From assembly GCA_036001245.1 (NCBI GenBank), contig DASYUL010000092.1:10899-74898 (forward strand): a DNA stretch of 64,000 bases. The letters are read 5' to 3'. Below the pieces are notes generated by a model, which saw only the letters and a program-made list of their open reading frames with translations, was not told where the DNA came from and ran no database searches. Below are positions 56,150-64,000 of the stretch, in pieces (position 1 is the stretch's first letter; every line of letters starts with the position of its first letter). The position numbers were made by a program, and so were the translations under genes. Origin of the DNA: Gp7-AA6 sp036001245 (GTDB taxonomy: Bacteria > Acidobacteriota > Thermoanaerobaculia > UBA5066 > Gp7-AA6).

Positions 56150-57364
56150 GTGAAGCGAAACCGGTTCGTCACACTCTTCCTCGGGCTCGTCGCTGTCCTC
56201 CTCGCCGGGGCCTCGCCGCTCCTTCCGGCGCGGATCCGGGAGGTCTCACGGCTCGTCGAAGACGTCCGCGGGCGCCGGTTCGACGGGCCGGTTCCGGCCT
56301 CCGAGATCGACCCCGCGGCGCTGCGCGGGTTCCTGAGAAGGAAGCTCGCCGAGTCCTTTCCGGCGCCCACCGAGGAGACACTTCGCTCGCTCGCCGTGCT
56401 CGGGCTCATCGACAAAACGCCCGATCTCTCCGACCGGCTGCTCGACTTCTACGCCTCCCAGGTGATCGCCTTCTACGATCCGGAGCCTCGCCGGTTCTAC
56501 GTCGTCCGCGGCGGCACTCACGACGCGCTCGAGGGAGCCGGCGGCGCGGATCTCTCGGAGCGCCTGCTCTTCTCGCACGAGCTCACCCACGCTCTTCAGG
56601 ACCAGTCGCTCTCGCTCGACCGCCGTTTCAAGTCGCTGCGCGACGACGGCGACCGGGCGCTCGCGCTGCAGTGTCTCCTCGAGGGAGAGGCGACGCTCGT
56701 GATGGTGCGGGTGGCGCTGAAGGACCTGCCCGGAGCGGATGAGGCGGTCGAAGAGGCGCTCGCGCCGCTCCTCTCCGCCGGGGCGCTGGAGCAGGCGAAC
56801 GCACCGAAGAACCTCCCGCCGTTTTTCGTCGAGCAGCTCTTCTTTCCCTACGTCGAGGGGACGGCCTACGTGCGGCGCGCGGTCGCGCGCGGCGGATGGA
56901 AGGAGGTGGACCGGCTCTGGACCGATCCCCCGCTCTCGACCGCCGCCATCCTCCACGGCGATCGGCGCTTCGTTCCCGCCGCCGACCTGCTCCCGTCGGA
57001 TCCGTCGCGGCTCGCGCCCCCGAATGCACGCCTTCTCTACTCCGACACGATCGGGGAATGGGCGATCCGCTTCCTCCTGAAGCGCTCACTTCCCGAGGAA
57101 GAGGCCTCGGCGGCGGCGCAGGGCTGGCAGGGGGACCGCCTCGCGTTCTTCCTCGCCGGGGATGACTACTCTTACGTCTGGCGGATTCGCTTCGAATCGG
57201 CGACGGCGGCGGATCGATTCGCTTCGGCGCTCGAAAAGGCGCGCAAGGGCCGACCCAATCAGCCGAAGGTCCTGCGGGCAGGGGCGGACGTCGTAGTCAC
57301 GTTCGGTCTCGCAGACGTCCCGCTTCTCACGGGCTTCGCTCCGGGACCGAGGACTGTGGACTGA
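56150..57364 (+). CDS. Secreted or membrane-anchored HExxH protein of unknown function
   Basis: 404 aa. N-terminal signal/anchor (FVTLFLGLVAVLLAGASPLL), a helical region, then LLFSHELTHALQDQSLSLD with the HELTH zinc motif and, 20-30 residues later, LEGEATLVMVR, whose Glu could be the third ligand as in gluzincins. Likely an envelope metallopeptidase; I do not recognise a named family. The last residues (GPRTVD) are encoded by a repeat array. Divergent from the HATPase gene. Confidence 0.8.
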   Translation: MKRNRFVTLFLGLVAVLLAGASPLLPARIREVSRLVEDVRGRRFDGPVPASEIDPAALRGFLRRKLAESFPAPTEETLRSLAVLGLIDKTPDLSDRLLDFYASQVIAFYDPEPRRFYVVRGGTHDALEGAGGADLSERLLFSHELTHALQDQSLSLDRRFKSLRDDGDRALALQCLLEGEATLVMVRVALKDLPGADEAVEEALAPLLSAGALEQANAPKNLPPFFVEQLFFPYVEGTAYVRRAVARGGWKEVDRLWTDPPLSTAAILHGDRRFVPAADLLPSDPSRLAPPNARLLYSDTIGEWAIRFLLKRSLPEEEASAAAQGWQGDRLAFFLAGDDYSYVWRIRFESATAADRFASALEKARKGRPNQPKVLRAGADVVVTFGLADVPLLTGFAPGPRTVD

Positions 57365-57450
57365 GGACGGAGGACTGACGAAGCATCTGCCGAGGTGCGT
57401 CCCGGCGTCAGCCACGACAGTCCTCAGTCCATGGTCCTCAGTCCTCAGTC
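57344..57450. repeat. GGACTGAGGAC heptamer-like array with inverted arms
   Basis: Left: GACCGAGGACTGTGGACTGA, GGACGGAGGACTGACG, with the HExxH gene's TGA inside. Right: ACAGTCCTCAGTCCATGGTC, CTCAGTCCTCAGTC, its complement, running up to the CPBP stop codon. Between convergent genes; could form a stable terminator hairpin for both. Confidence 0.88.
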
Positions 57451-58255
57451 ATCCCGCAGCGGCTCGAGTCACCAACGGGATCAGCACGAACATCTGAATC
57501 GAGTCGAAGACGCCGTGCGCGACGATGCACGGCAGGACGTTGCGGTAGAACGCAAACGTTACCGACAGCACCGCCGAGATGACGAGAATCCCGATCAGCA
57601 CGAGGGGCTGGCCGTACGCGCCGTGCGCGGCTGTGAACATGAGCGTCGCGGCCAGCGGGCCGACGCGGGTCTGAAGGAACGATCGGAAGAACAGCTCTTC
57701 GACCACCATCGCGGACACGACGATCGCGATCTTCACCCACACCGGCTGGGAAACGATCCAGAGGATCGTCGGAGAGACCGCCCCGCTCTCTTCGGTTGCG
57801 GGCGTCGACCTCTTGATGAGGTACCAGACGCCGACCGCTCCGAGCGCGGCCAGGATCGTCAGCAGCCAGCCGGCGGCGCCGATCATGATGCCCGACGACA
57901 GGTCGGCGAGGGGACGCGGGCTCCGGACCTTCAGGAAGTCGACGAGAGACCGGCGCCCGGAGAGCGCGTAGTAGCACGCGAGAAAGAAGAGCAGGATCGC
58001 GTGCACCGCGAACAGCGAGACGACCGTCAGGTTCTCCGTCTCCGGCTGCGCGCCGGCGAAGCCGCCCGCAAACGGGATCGCGACCGTGAGAAAGAGGACG
58101 GCCGCGAGGAGGGCGACGGCGAGATTGCGGGGGCCCCGCTCGTGGAAGCCGTCTTCGGCGAACATGGCGCGCGAACGCGCGCGGGCGAAGGAGATCGTGA
58201 TCCCCGCGCAACCCGCGAGAAGCAGGAGGACGAAAACGAGTGTGCTGGTCGTCAT
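57449..58255 (-). CDS. CPBP family intramembrane protease
   Basis: 268 aa, about seven to eight hydrophobic helices. The CPBP (Abi) motifs are SAMVVEELFFRSFLQTRV (EExxxR), FTAAHGAYG (motif 2 FxxxH) and CIVAHGVFDSIQ (motif 3 H). Relatives are Rce1-type intramembrane proteases, some used for bacteriocin self-immunity. No partner gene is near. Confidence 0.9.
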   Translation of the reverse strand: MTTSTLVFVLLLLAGCAGITISFARARSRAMFAEDGFHERGPRNLAVALLAAVLFLTVAIPFAGGFAGAQPETENLTVVSLFAVHAILLFFLACYYALSGRRSLVDFLKVRSPRPLADLSSGIMIGAAGWLLTILAALGAVGVWYLIKRSTPATEESGAVSPTILWIVSQPVWVKIAIVVSAMVVEELFFRSFLQTRVGPLAATLMFTAAHGAYGQPLVLIGILVISAVLSVTFAFYRNVLPCIVAHGVFDSIQMFVLIPLVTRAAAG

Positions 58256-58267
58256 GGAAAAAGCCGC

Positions 58268-58320
58268 GCTCAGCTGTCAGCTCTCGCCACCTCGACTCGA
58301 GAGCGGACGGCTGATGGCTC
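58268..58320. repeat. Heptamer-like array (CAGCTGTCAGC) with inverted half
   Basis: GCTCAGCTGTCAGCTCTCGC, then GAGAGCGGACGGCTGATGGC as partial complement, in the divergent gap before the TonB-dependent receptor. Confidence 0.75.
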
Positions 58321-58380
58321 GCCCGTCGAGCCGCGCAGGATATCTCATCCGCGTGAAGAAGGCGCGACAGCTCACGGTCA

Positions 58381-58410
58381 TTGACTTGTCATGCGACCGG
58401 CGATTAGATT
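58381..58410 (+). promoter_or_regulatory. Candidate sigma-70 promoter for the TonB-dependent receptor
   Basis: TTGACT (58381-58386), 18-base spacer, TAGATT (58405-58410), 55 bases before the ATG. A strong ribosome site AAGGAGG is at about 58452-58458. Confidence 0.5.
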
Positions 58411-58464
58411 CGGCACAACAAACGACGAACCATTCCCCCGGCTTCTGCAGCAAGGAGGATTCCA

Positions 58465-61400
58465 ATGGTGAAGACCTGGTGGCGTGCGGCGCTCACCGCG
58501 CTGGCGCTCCTCACGTTCCTGCCGTCCCCCGGATTCACGCAGACTCAGGCGACGACCGGCGTCATTTCCGGAACCGTGGTCGACCCGAGCGACGCGGCCT
58601 TGCCTGGAGCGACCGTGGTGCTTCGAAACACGGCGACGAACTTCGAGAAGACGGAGATCACGGACACCGCCGGTCGTTTCCGGGCGATCCTGCTACCGCT
58701 CGGTCCGTACCGGATCACGGCCAGCATCCCCGGCTTCACCACGGTCGTGCGGGAGGGCGTGACGCTGTCGGTCGGCCAGGAGGTGAACCTGCGACTGCAG
58801 CTCCAGATCTCTCCCGTCCAGCAGGAGGTCCGCGTCACGGGAGAAGCGCCGGTCGTCGAGATCAGCCGGACCGCGGGAGCGACGCTCATCGACAGCGCCG
58901 CCGTCCAGAACCTTCCGAACGCCAGTCATAACTTCCTCGACTTCACAAAGCTGACGCCGGGCGTGACGATCGTCCAGGGCCCGGACGGAGACGAGCTCTC
59001 GATCAACGGACAGAAGGGCATTCACAACAACGTTTCGGTGGACGGCCAGGACTTCAACAATCCGTTCTTCGGAGAGCAGCGGGGCGGCCAGCGGCCGCCC
59101 TTCACGTTCAACCTCGACGCGGTGCAGGAGGTCGTCGTCGTCGCCGACGGCGCGAACGCCGAGTTCGGGCGTTCCTCCGGGGGTTTCGTCAACGTCATCA
59201 CCAAGTCGGGGACGAACGACTTCCACGGCTCGGCGCATCTCTACTTCAAGGACGACAGCCTCTCTTCGAAGGCGGCGAAACCGAGCGGGGGCCGCGCCGA
59301 CAAGTTCAACTTCGACCGGTGGCAGGAAGGATTCACCCTCGGAGGGCGTCTGGTGCCGGACCGGCTCTTCTACTTCCTCGGCGCGGACGCGCAGCAGGGC
59401 GACTCGACGAAGCAGACCGACCCCGCGCGGATCGAGCAGAGGGTCGTCGACTACTTCGACTCGATCGGAATTTCCGACGAGAACGGCCCGATCGATCGGA
59501 CCGACGACGCCTTCGTCGGGCTCGTCAAGATCGACTGGCGCGCCACGGACCAGCACCTGGCAACGCTGCGCTACGCCTATTCGTGGTCTCAGCAGGAGAA
59601 CGGGACCTTCGACGTCGACTCATGGGGCGTGAGCTCGAACGCGACCGAGAAGGATTCCTCCTACTCGATCGGGGGGTCGGTCATCTCCACCCTCACGAGC
59701 GAGCTCTTGAACGAGCTCCGCGGGCAGTACTCCCGGGAGGACCGGCCGCGCCCCTACCCCGGCCCGATCGTCACCTCGACGGGTCGCCCGCTGCCCGACA
59801 CCGCGTTCGACTTCGGGCGCGGTTACCGGGTCGGGATGCCGTTTTTCATTCCCGTCAAGTACTACGACACGCGGACGCAACTCCTCGACAACTTCTCGAT
59901 CGTGACCGGCGACCACTCGATCAAGGTGGGTGGCGAGTGGAACCGCGTCGTCTCGAAGCAGACGTTCCTCGGGTTCGCGAACGGGATCTGGAAGTTCAGC
60001 TCGACCCAGGGGTTCCTGAACTACGCCGCCAACTCGAACTACGTCGAATGCTCGGGCGGCGCGACGTCGCAGACCGGAAGCTGCCCGGCCGGGCAGACCG
60101 TCACCGGCCCGGTCCTCTTCTACCTCCAGCAGGCCGGGGTCGGCGGTCGCACGGTCGAGGACGCCGGCACGCAGTCGATCGCGCAGGAAGAGCTCGCCGC
60201 CTTCGTCCAGGACAGCTGGCAGCCGATGCGGAACCTGACCATCAACGTCGGACTGCGATGGGAAGGAATCTTTCAGCCCGACCCGCGGACGCCTCCCGAC
60301 CAGGTCTTTTTCGCCCCCTTCATCGGAACGACCCGGGACGGCCAGGAGTTTCCTTCCGACGGAACCATCCCCGACGACAAGAAGATGTGGCAGCCGCGGC
60401 TCGGCATCTCCTGGGACCCGATGGACGACGGCAAGACCGTCGCCCGGGCGACTTGGGGAATCTTCTACGGCCGCGTTCCGGCGCTGAACCTCGCTTCCTC
60501 CCGTTCGACCAACGGATCGATCGGGCAGAGCGTCTTTCGGGCGAGTTTCTTCAGAAACTTCGGCGGACCGCCGCCGCCCGCGTACCCGAACCTGATTCCC
60601 GCCTCGCAGATCGGTGTTCCGGATCACCCCGACGTCTACGTGTTCGACAAGGACTTTCGCAGTCCCAAGACGACGGCGTGGAGCCTGGGCGTGGATCGGG
60701 AAATCATTCCGGGCCTCGCCGGGGTCCTGAAGTACAACTACGCGAAGGGGGAGAACGTCACCCGGTTCATCAACAGCAACGACCCTCTTCTGGGCAACGA
60801 CCCGACCGTACCAGCCTGGGGCTCGGGTCTCGGCCCCGACGGAACGAACGGAATCGGAACACTCTGGACCGTGTCCTCGACGGCGCGAAGCCGGTATTGG
60901 GGCTGGACCCTCGGATTGAACAAGAGCCTCTCCAACCGCTACGCGTTTCAGGCGTACTACACGTACTCGAAGGACAAGTCAGACGACGACAACGAGCGGG
61001 ATCCGTTCACGCTCCGCTATGCGCGGATCACCGACCTGGACGCCGAGTACTCCTACTCCGACCGCGACCAGCGTCACCGCTTCAACAGCTGGTTCCTGTG
61101 GCAGGCCCCCTGGGACATCAACGTCAACGCGCGATACTCCTACCGCTCCGCGCAGCCCAAGTCGTTGAAGCCTGACGGAACCGACTCCGAAAACCCGTGG
61201 ATGGTGGCCGGGCCTTCGGACCGCATCCGGCCGGATGGAACCATCGTGAGACGAAACATTGGGCGCAAGGACAACAAGTACTCGTCGCTCGACCTGCGGG
61301 TCTCGAAGGAATTCACGCTCGCGATGCTGACCATCGAGCCGATCGTCGAGGCCTTCAATCTCCTCAACAGCGAAAACTTCCTGGCGCCGGAAGTGACGAA

Positions 61401-61485
61401 CCTGATCTTCAACTTCGACGGAACGATCCGCAGCGGAAACGGAGATCCCCGACAGGTCCAGCTTGGTCTGCGCGTGACCTGGTAG
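58465..61485 (+). CDS. Oar-like TonB-dependent receptor with carboxypeptidase regulatory-like domain
   Basis: 1006 aa. Signal peptide (AALTALALLTFLPSPGFTQ), N-terminal carboxypeptidase-regulatory-like Ig fold (ATTGVISGTVVDPSDAALPGA, residues ~28-115), plug domain (LSINGQKGIHNNVSVDGQDFN, VVVADGANAEFGRSSGGFVN), and a 22-strand barrel ending with VQLGLRVTW. This is the Oar/SusC-like type characteristic of Acidobacteriota; probable uptake of polymers or signals with TonB help. The cargo is not identifiable. Confidence 0.93.
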   Translation: MVKTWWRAALTALALLTFLPSPGFTQTQATTGVISGTVVDPSDAALPGATVVLRNTATNFEKTEITDTAGRFRAILLPLGPYRITASIPGFTTVVREGVTLSVGQEVNLRLQLQISPVQQEVRVTGEAPVVEISRTAGATLIDSAAVQNLPNASHNFLDFTKLTPGVTIVQGPDGDELSINGQKGIHNNVSVDGQDFNNPFFGEQRGGQRPPFTFNLDAVQEVVVVADGANAEFGRSSGGFVNVITKSGTNDFHGSAHLYFKDDSLSSKAAKPSGGRADKFNFDRWQEGFTLGGRLVPDRLFYFLGADAQQGDSTKQTDPARIEQRVVDYFDSIGISDENGPIDRTDDAFVGLVKIDWRATDQHLATLRYAYSWSQQENGTFDVDSWGVSSNATEKDSSYSIGGSVISTLTSELLNELRGQYSREDRPRPYPGPIVTSTGRPLPDTAFDFGRGYRVGMPFFIPVKYYDTRTQLLDNFSIVTGDHSIKVGGEWNRVVSKQTFLGFANGIWKFSSTQGFLNYAANSNYVECSGGATSQTGSCPAGQTVTGPVLFYLQQAGVGGRTVEDAGTQSIAQEELAAFVQDSWQPMRNLTINVGLRWEGIFQPDPRTPPDQVFFAPFIGTTRDGQEFPSDGTIPDDKKMWQPRLGISWDPMDDGKTVARATWGIFYGRVPALNLASSRSTNGSIGQSVFRASFFRNFGGPPPPAYPNLIPASQIGVPDHPDVYVFDKDFRSPKTTAWSLGVDREIIPGLAGVLKYNYAKGENVTRFINSNDPLLGNDPTVPAWGSGLGPDGTNGIGTLWTVSSTARSRYWGWTLGLNKSLSNRYAFQAYYTYSKDKSDDDNERDPFTLRYARITDLDAEYSYSDRDQRHRFNSWFLWQAPWDINVNARYSYRSAQPKSLKPDGTDSENPWMVAGPSDRIRPDGTIVRRNIGRKDNKYSSLDLRVSKEFTLAMLTIEPIVEAFNLLNSENFLAPEVTNLIFNFDGTIRSGNGDPRQVQLGLRVTW

Positions 61486-61507
61486 CGAGCTCCGCAAAGC
61501 AGTTTTC

Positions 61508-61540
61508 GAGCGGGGGCAGGCGCCCCCGCTTTCATTTTCC
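61508..61540 (+). terminator. Rho-independent terminator after the TonB-dependent receptor
   Basis: GAGCGGGGGC-AGG-CGCCCCCGCT followed by TTCATTTTCC, about 20 bases after the stop. It lies just before the stop of the minus-strand PsiE-like gene. Confidence 0.85.
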
Positions 61541-61542
61541 GG

Positions 61543-62052
61543 TTATCCCCGCTCGGCGACGGCTCCCGCGCGCCGGCCGCGCAAGAGCGCCAGTGAGACC
61601 ACCATCACGAGGACGAGGAAGGTCAGCAGGCCGAGCTCGATCATCGCGTTGCGGAACACCGGCTCCGGCTTGCCGGCCACGTCCGCGAACTCGGCGGTCA
61701 GGACGAGGATCCGCCGCGTCGCCGCGATCAGGCCGACGATCAGGAACGGCTCGGGGATGAGCGCGTGCTCGCGATAGGACACCTGAACCGTGTAGAGCAG
61801 TTCCACGATCATCAGGATCAGCAGAAGCCGATCGAGAAGGCTCACGGTGCCCGCCGGAAACGAACCTTCCACGACGCTCCGCCCGAATCCGATCGCGGCG
61901 ACGACGAGAAGGACGGCCGCACTGACCGCGAGCAGAATGCCTAATCCGACGTAGACGACGTCCTCGACGCGCGTGAACTGGCGGGAGACCCACTCGCGCG
62001 CCCCGGGCTCGCTCCGCCGTTCCTCTTTCGTCGTCACCGACTTGCTCAGCAT
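61543..62052 (-). CDS. PsiE-like small membrane protein
   Basis: 169 aa with four hydrophobic helices (VVYVGLGILLAVSAAVLLVV, LLDRLLLILMIVELLYTV, EPFLIVGLIAATRRILVLTAE, LGLLTFLVLVMVVSLALL). PEPFLIVGLIAATRRILV matches the PsiE (phosphate-starvation inducible E) family; function unknown. The ATG at 62052 is followed by MLSKSVTTKEE, divergent from the ABC genes. Another long frame over this DNA is spurious. Confidence 0.85.
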   Translation of the reverse strand: MLSKSVTTKEERRSEPGAREWVSRQFTRVEDVVYVGLGILLAVSAAVLLVVAAIGFGRSVVEGSFPAGTVSLLDRLLLILMIVELLYTVQVSYREHALIPEPFLIVGLIAATRRILVLTAEFADVAGKPEPVFRNAMIELGLLTFLVLVMVVSLALLRGRRAGAVAERG

Positions 62053-62100
62053 GTCACAGCGACTGCCGGTCGAGCGCGCGACGATAGACTTCCCGCAACA

Positions 62101-63042
62101 GTGCCTGACGCGCCCGAAGTGCTCCCGCTCGAGATCCGCGATCTCGTCAAGTCCTTCGGGGAGCGCCGGGCTCTCGACGGCGCCTCTCTCGAGCTCCGGC
62201 CGGCCGAGATCCTCGGGCTCCTCGGCCCGAACGGGGCGGGGAAGACGACGCTCGTCCGCTCCGCCGTCGGACGAGTCCGGCCGCAGTCGGGAACCGTCCG
62301 GGTCTTCGGCCGGCCCCCGGACGACCCCGAATCGAAGGCGAGCGTCGGGTACGTGACGCAGGAGATCGCGCTCTACCCGCTCCTCTCCCCCGCCGAGAAC
62401 CTCGGAGCGTTCGGGAGATTTCAGGGGCTGCGCGGCGAGGCGCTCGCGACCGCCGTCGAGGAGAGCCTCCGCTGGACCGGGCTCGCCGAGCGCGCGCGCG
62501 AGCGGACGGAGCGGCTGTCGGGCGGAATGAAGCGCCGGTTGAACATCGCCGCCGGGACGATCCACGGTCCGCGAATGCTGCTGCTCGACGAGCCGACCGT
62601 CGGCGTCGATCCCCAGTCCCGCGAGCGAATCTACGGGATGATCGAGGAGCTCCGGAAGCGCGGCGTCTCGATCCTCTACACGACGCACTACATGGAGGAG
62701 GCGGAGCGGCTCTGCGATCGCATCGCGATCATCGACAACGGGCGGGTGATCGCGCTGGGCACGAAGGACGAGCTGGTTCGTCGCACCCTGCCCGCCACTC
62801 GGATGCTCACCATCGAGACCGAGACCCCGTTGGCGCCGGCCCTTCGCGAGGCCCTCGAGAAGCGCGGGGCGTCCATCACCGACTCGACGGTCCACATCCC
62901 GGTGACCGAGCCGGCGCGCGAGATCCCGGATCTTTTGGCGCTCTTCCGCAACGACGGCGTGCGGATCCGCGACCTGACGCTGAAGACCGCCACGCTCGAA
63001 TCCGTGTTCCTGCATCTGACCGGCCGGGAGCTGCGCGAATGA
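62101..63042 (+). CDS. ABC transporter ATP-binding protein (DrrA/CcmA-like exporter)
   Basis: 313 aa. Walker A LLGPNGAGKTTLVRSAVG, Q-loop GYVTQEIALYP, signature LSGGMKRRLNIAAG, Walker B MLLLDEPTVGVDP, H-loop TTHYMEEAERLCDR. The C-terminal extension (LKTATLESVFLHLTGRELRE) is of the DrrA type. It pairs with the permease downstream (ATGA overlap) as an ABC-2 exporter. GTG start. Confidence 0.94.
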   Translation: MPDAPEVLPLEIRDLVKSFGERRALDGASLELRPAEILGLLGPNGAGKTTLVRSAVGRVRPQSGTVRVFGRPPDDPESKASVGYVTQEIALYPLLSPAENLGAFGRFQGLRGEALATAVEESLRWTGLAERARERTERLSGGMKRRLNIAAGTIHGPRMLLLDEPTVGVDPQSRERIYGMIEELRKRGVSILYTTHYMEEAERLCDRIAIIDNGRVIALGTKDELVRRTLPATRMLTIETETPLAPALREALEKRGASITDSTVHIPVTEPAREIPDLLALFRNDGVRIRDLTLKTATLESVFLHLTGRELRE

Positions 63043-64000
63043 TCTTCGCCGTCGCGCGCACCCATTTCGCCAAGCTGAAGCGCGACCGGGCCGCGTTCGT
63101 GCTCGCGTTCATCGTCCCGGTCGTGTTCTTCTCGGTGTTCGCCGGCATCTTCGGTGGCGGCTCCTCCCGGGCGGCGACCCGGCAGATTCCGGTGGTCGTC
63201 GTGGACGAGGATCGCACGGTCAACTCCTCACGCTTCATCGCCGCATTGAAGCTCGAAAAGGGACTCCGCGTCATCGAGACGCGGACGCTCTCCGGCGGAA
63301 AGGAGGAGCCCGTTTCCAACGCCGCCGCCGCGGAGTCGATCGTCCGCGCGGGCGACGCGCCGCTCGCGCTCGTCGTGCCGAAGGGTTTCGGTGCGACGCC
63401 GATCCGATTCGGGCCCGGAGAAGGCGGTCCCAGACTCAAGGTCCTGGCCGACACGTCCGACCCGATCGCCCCGCAGGTGTTCAAAGGGCTGCTCCAGAAG
63501 GTCGCGATGACCTCGATGCCCGACGTCATGGCCCAGACCGGGATCGAACAGCTCGATCGGTGGGGCGGAGAGCTCACGCCGGAACAGAAGGCGCGCCTCC
63601 AGCGAAACGTCGAAGCGCTTCGTGGGGAAGCGCGGAGGGAGTCGGCTTCGGGCGAGGAGGCGGGCGGCGGACTCGTCGCCGTCGACGTGCGGGACGTCCT
63701 CGGAGAGAAGAAGAAGAACCCGACCGTCGCGATCATCGCGGCCGGCCTCGGCGTTATGTTCCTCCTTTTTTCGGCGGCCGGCGCGGGAGGAGCCCTGATC
63801 GAGGAGGTCGAGAGCGGCACGCTCGACCGGGTCCTCTCGACGCGGGTGACGATGACCCAGCTCCTGCTCGGAAAGCTCGTCTACCTCTCGACGGTGGCGG
63901 TCGCCCAGCTCACCGTGATGTTCGTGTGGGGTGAGCTCTTCTTCGGCCTGGAGCTGCACCAGCACATGCCTGGATTCTTCATCATGACGCTCGTCACCGC
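63039..64000 (+). CDS. ABC-2 type transporter permease, C-terminus cut by window edge
   Basis: Open from ATG 63039 to the end of the window. N-terminal membrane helix (AAFVLAFIVPVVFFSVFAG), a large periplasmic loop (PVVVVDEDRTVNSSRF, LALVVPKGFGATPI), then IIAAGLGVMFLLFSAAGAGGALIEEVESGTLDRVLSTRVT and further helices, the YhgE/NatB-like ABC-2 pattern. The gene continues beyond the window. The ATG overlaps the ATP-binding gene's stop (ATGA). Confidence 0.93.
   Translation, partial: MIFAVARTHFAKLKRDRAAFVLAFIVPVVFFSVFAGIFGGGSSRAATRQIPVVVVDEDRTVNSSRFIAALKLEKGLRVIETRTLSGGKEEPVSNAAAAESIVRAGDAPLALVVPKGFGATPIRFGPGEGGPRLKVLADTSDPIAPQVFKGLLQKVAMTSMPDVMAQTGIEQLDRWGGELTPEQKARLQRNVEALRGEARRESASGEEAGGGLVAVDVRDVLGEKKKNPTVAIIAAGLGVMFLLFSAAGAGGALIEEVESGTLDRVLSTRVTMTQLLLGKLVYLSTVAVAQLTVMFVWGELFFGLELHQHMPGFFIMTLVT

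Noticed and set aside
61543..63015. 490-codon minus-strand frame covering the PsiE-like gene and the ABC ATPase region
   Set aside because: Only the last ~169 codons from ATG 62052 look like a protein; the rest is antisense to a clear ABC ATPase.

Overview
This is a high-GC bacterial chromosome segment, densely packed with genes, mostly informational and house-keeping. The mix suggests Acidobacteriota: a Ser/Thr kinase fused to a TolB-like/TPR region, an Oar-type TonB-dependent receptor with an N-terminal carboxypeptidase-regulatory-like domain, a YfhO-like membrane protein, and the conserved order rpmI-rplT-pheS-pheT-zapB-zapA-rny. The phylum is inferred; the window contains no rRNA gene. 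There is no prophage, transposase, CRISPR array or plasmid gene.

Layout. 1-7.5 kb (minus): nadK (cut by the window edge), tlyA, two medium-chain dehydrogenases, ispA, xseB, xseA, an O-antigen-ligase-like protein and a Trm112-like protein. 7.6-12.9 kb: a glycosyltransferase (+), then on minus rny, ymdB, a family 2 glycosyltransferase and a Bcp-type peroxiredoxin whose catalytic cysteine codon is UGA, then zapA upstream of rny. 13-17.9 kb: an accessory module (Ser/Thr kinase, outer-membrane barrel, secreted protein, winged-helix/FHA regulator) sitting between zapA and zapB. 18-24.9 kb (minus): zapB-like, pheT, pheS, rplT, rpmI, infC (AUC start), thrS, two tRNA-Val. 25-29.4 kb (+): methyltransferase, YfhO-like protein, polyprenol-linked-type glycosyltransferase. 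29.4-35.2 kb (minus): LOG-family protein, pyrE, a sigma-54 response regulator, degP-type protease, CoA-binding protein, TonB-like protein. 35.4-46 kb (+): rimP-nusA-infB-DUF503-rbfA-truB-rpsO-pnp and a lipoprotein. 46.3-50.1 kb (minus): metallopeptidase, tatD, metG, radC. 50.2-58.3 kb: DUF2905 protein, glycosyltransferase, quinone-oxidoreductase-like protein, phosphodiesterase-like membrane protein, second prenyl synthase, STAS/HATPase pair, HExxH protein, CPBP protease. 58.5-64 kb: TonB-dependent receptor, PsiE-like protein, ABC exporter (permease cut by the window edge).

The two most notable features are the following. (1) The peroxiredoxin at 8653-9132 has UGA exactly where the peroxidatic Cys of the TPGC motif belongs, followed at the right distance by a hairpin that fits the bacterial SECIS, so it is very probably a selenoprotein. 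A second in-frame UGA lies just after the signal peptide of the barrel protein at 15470-16528. (2) Intergenic regions are filled with several families of short repeats: locus-specific heptamer-like arrays, often self-complementary and often containing the stop codon of the gene before; a GC-rich palindrome found only in divergent promoter regions; GGTCAGACCCC elements, one of them inside a coding sequence; and fold-back elements with TGTCATTCCGAG ends.

Many gene pairs overlap by GTGA or ATGA, which points to translational coupling along long operons.
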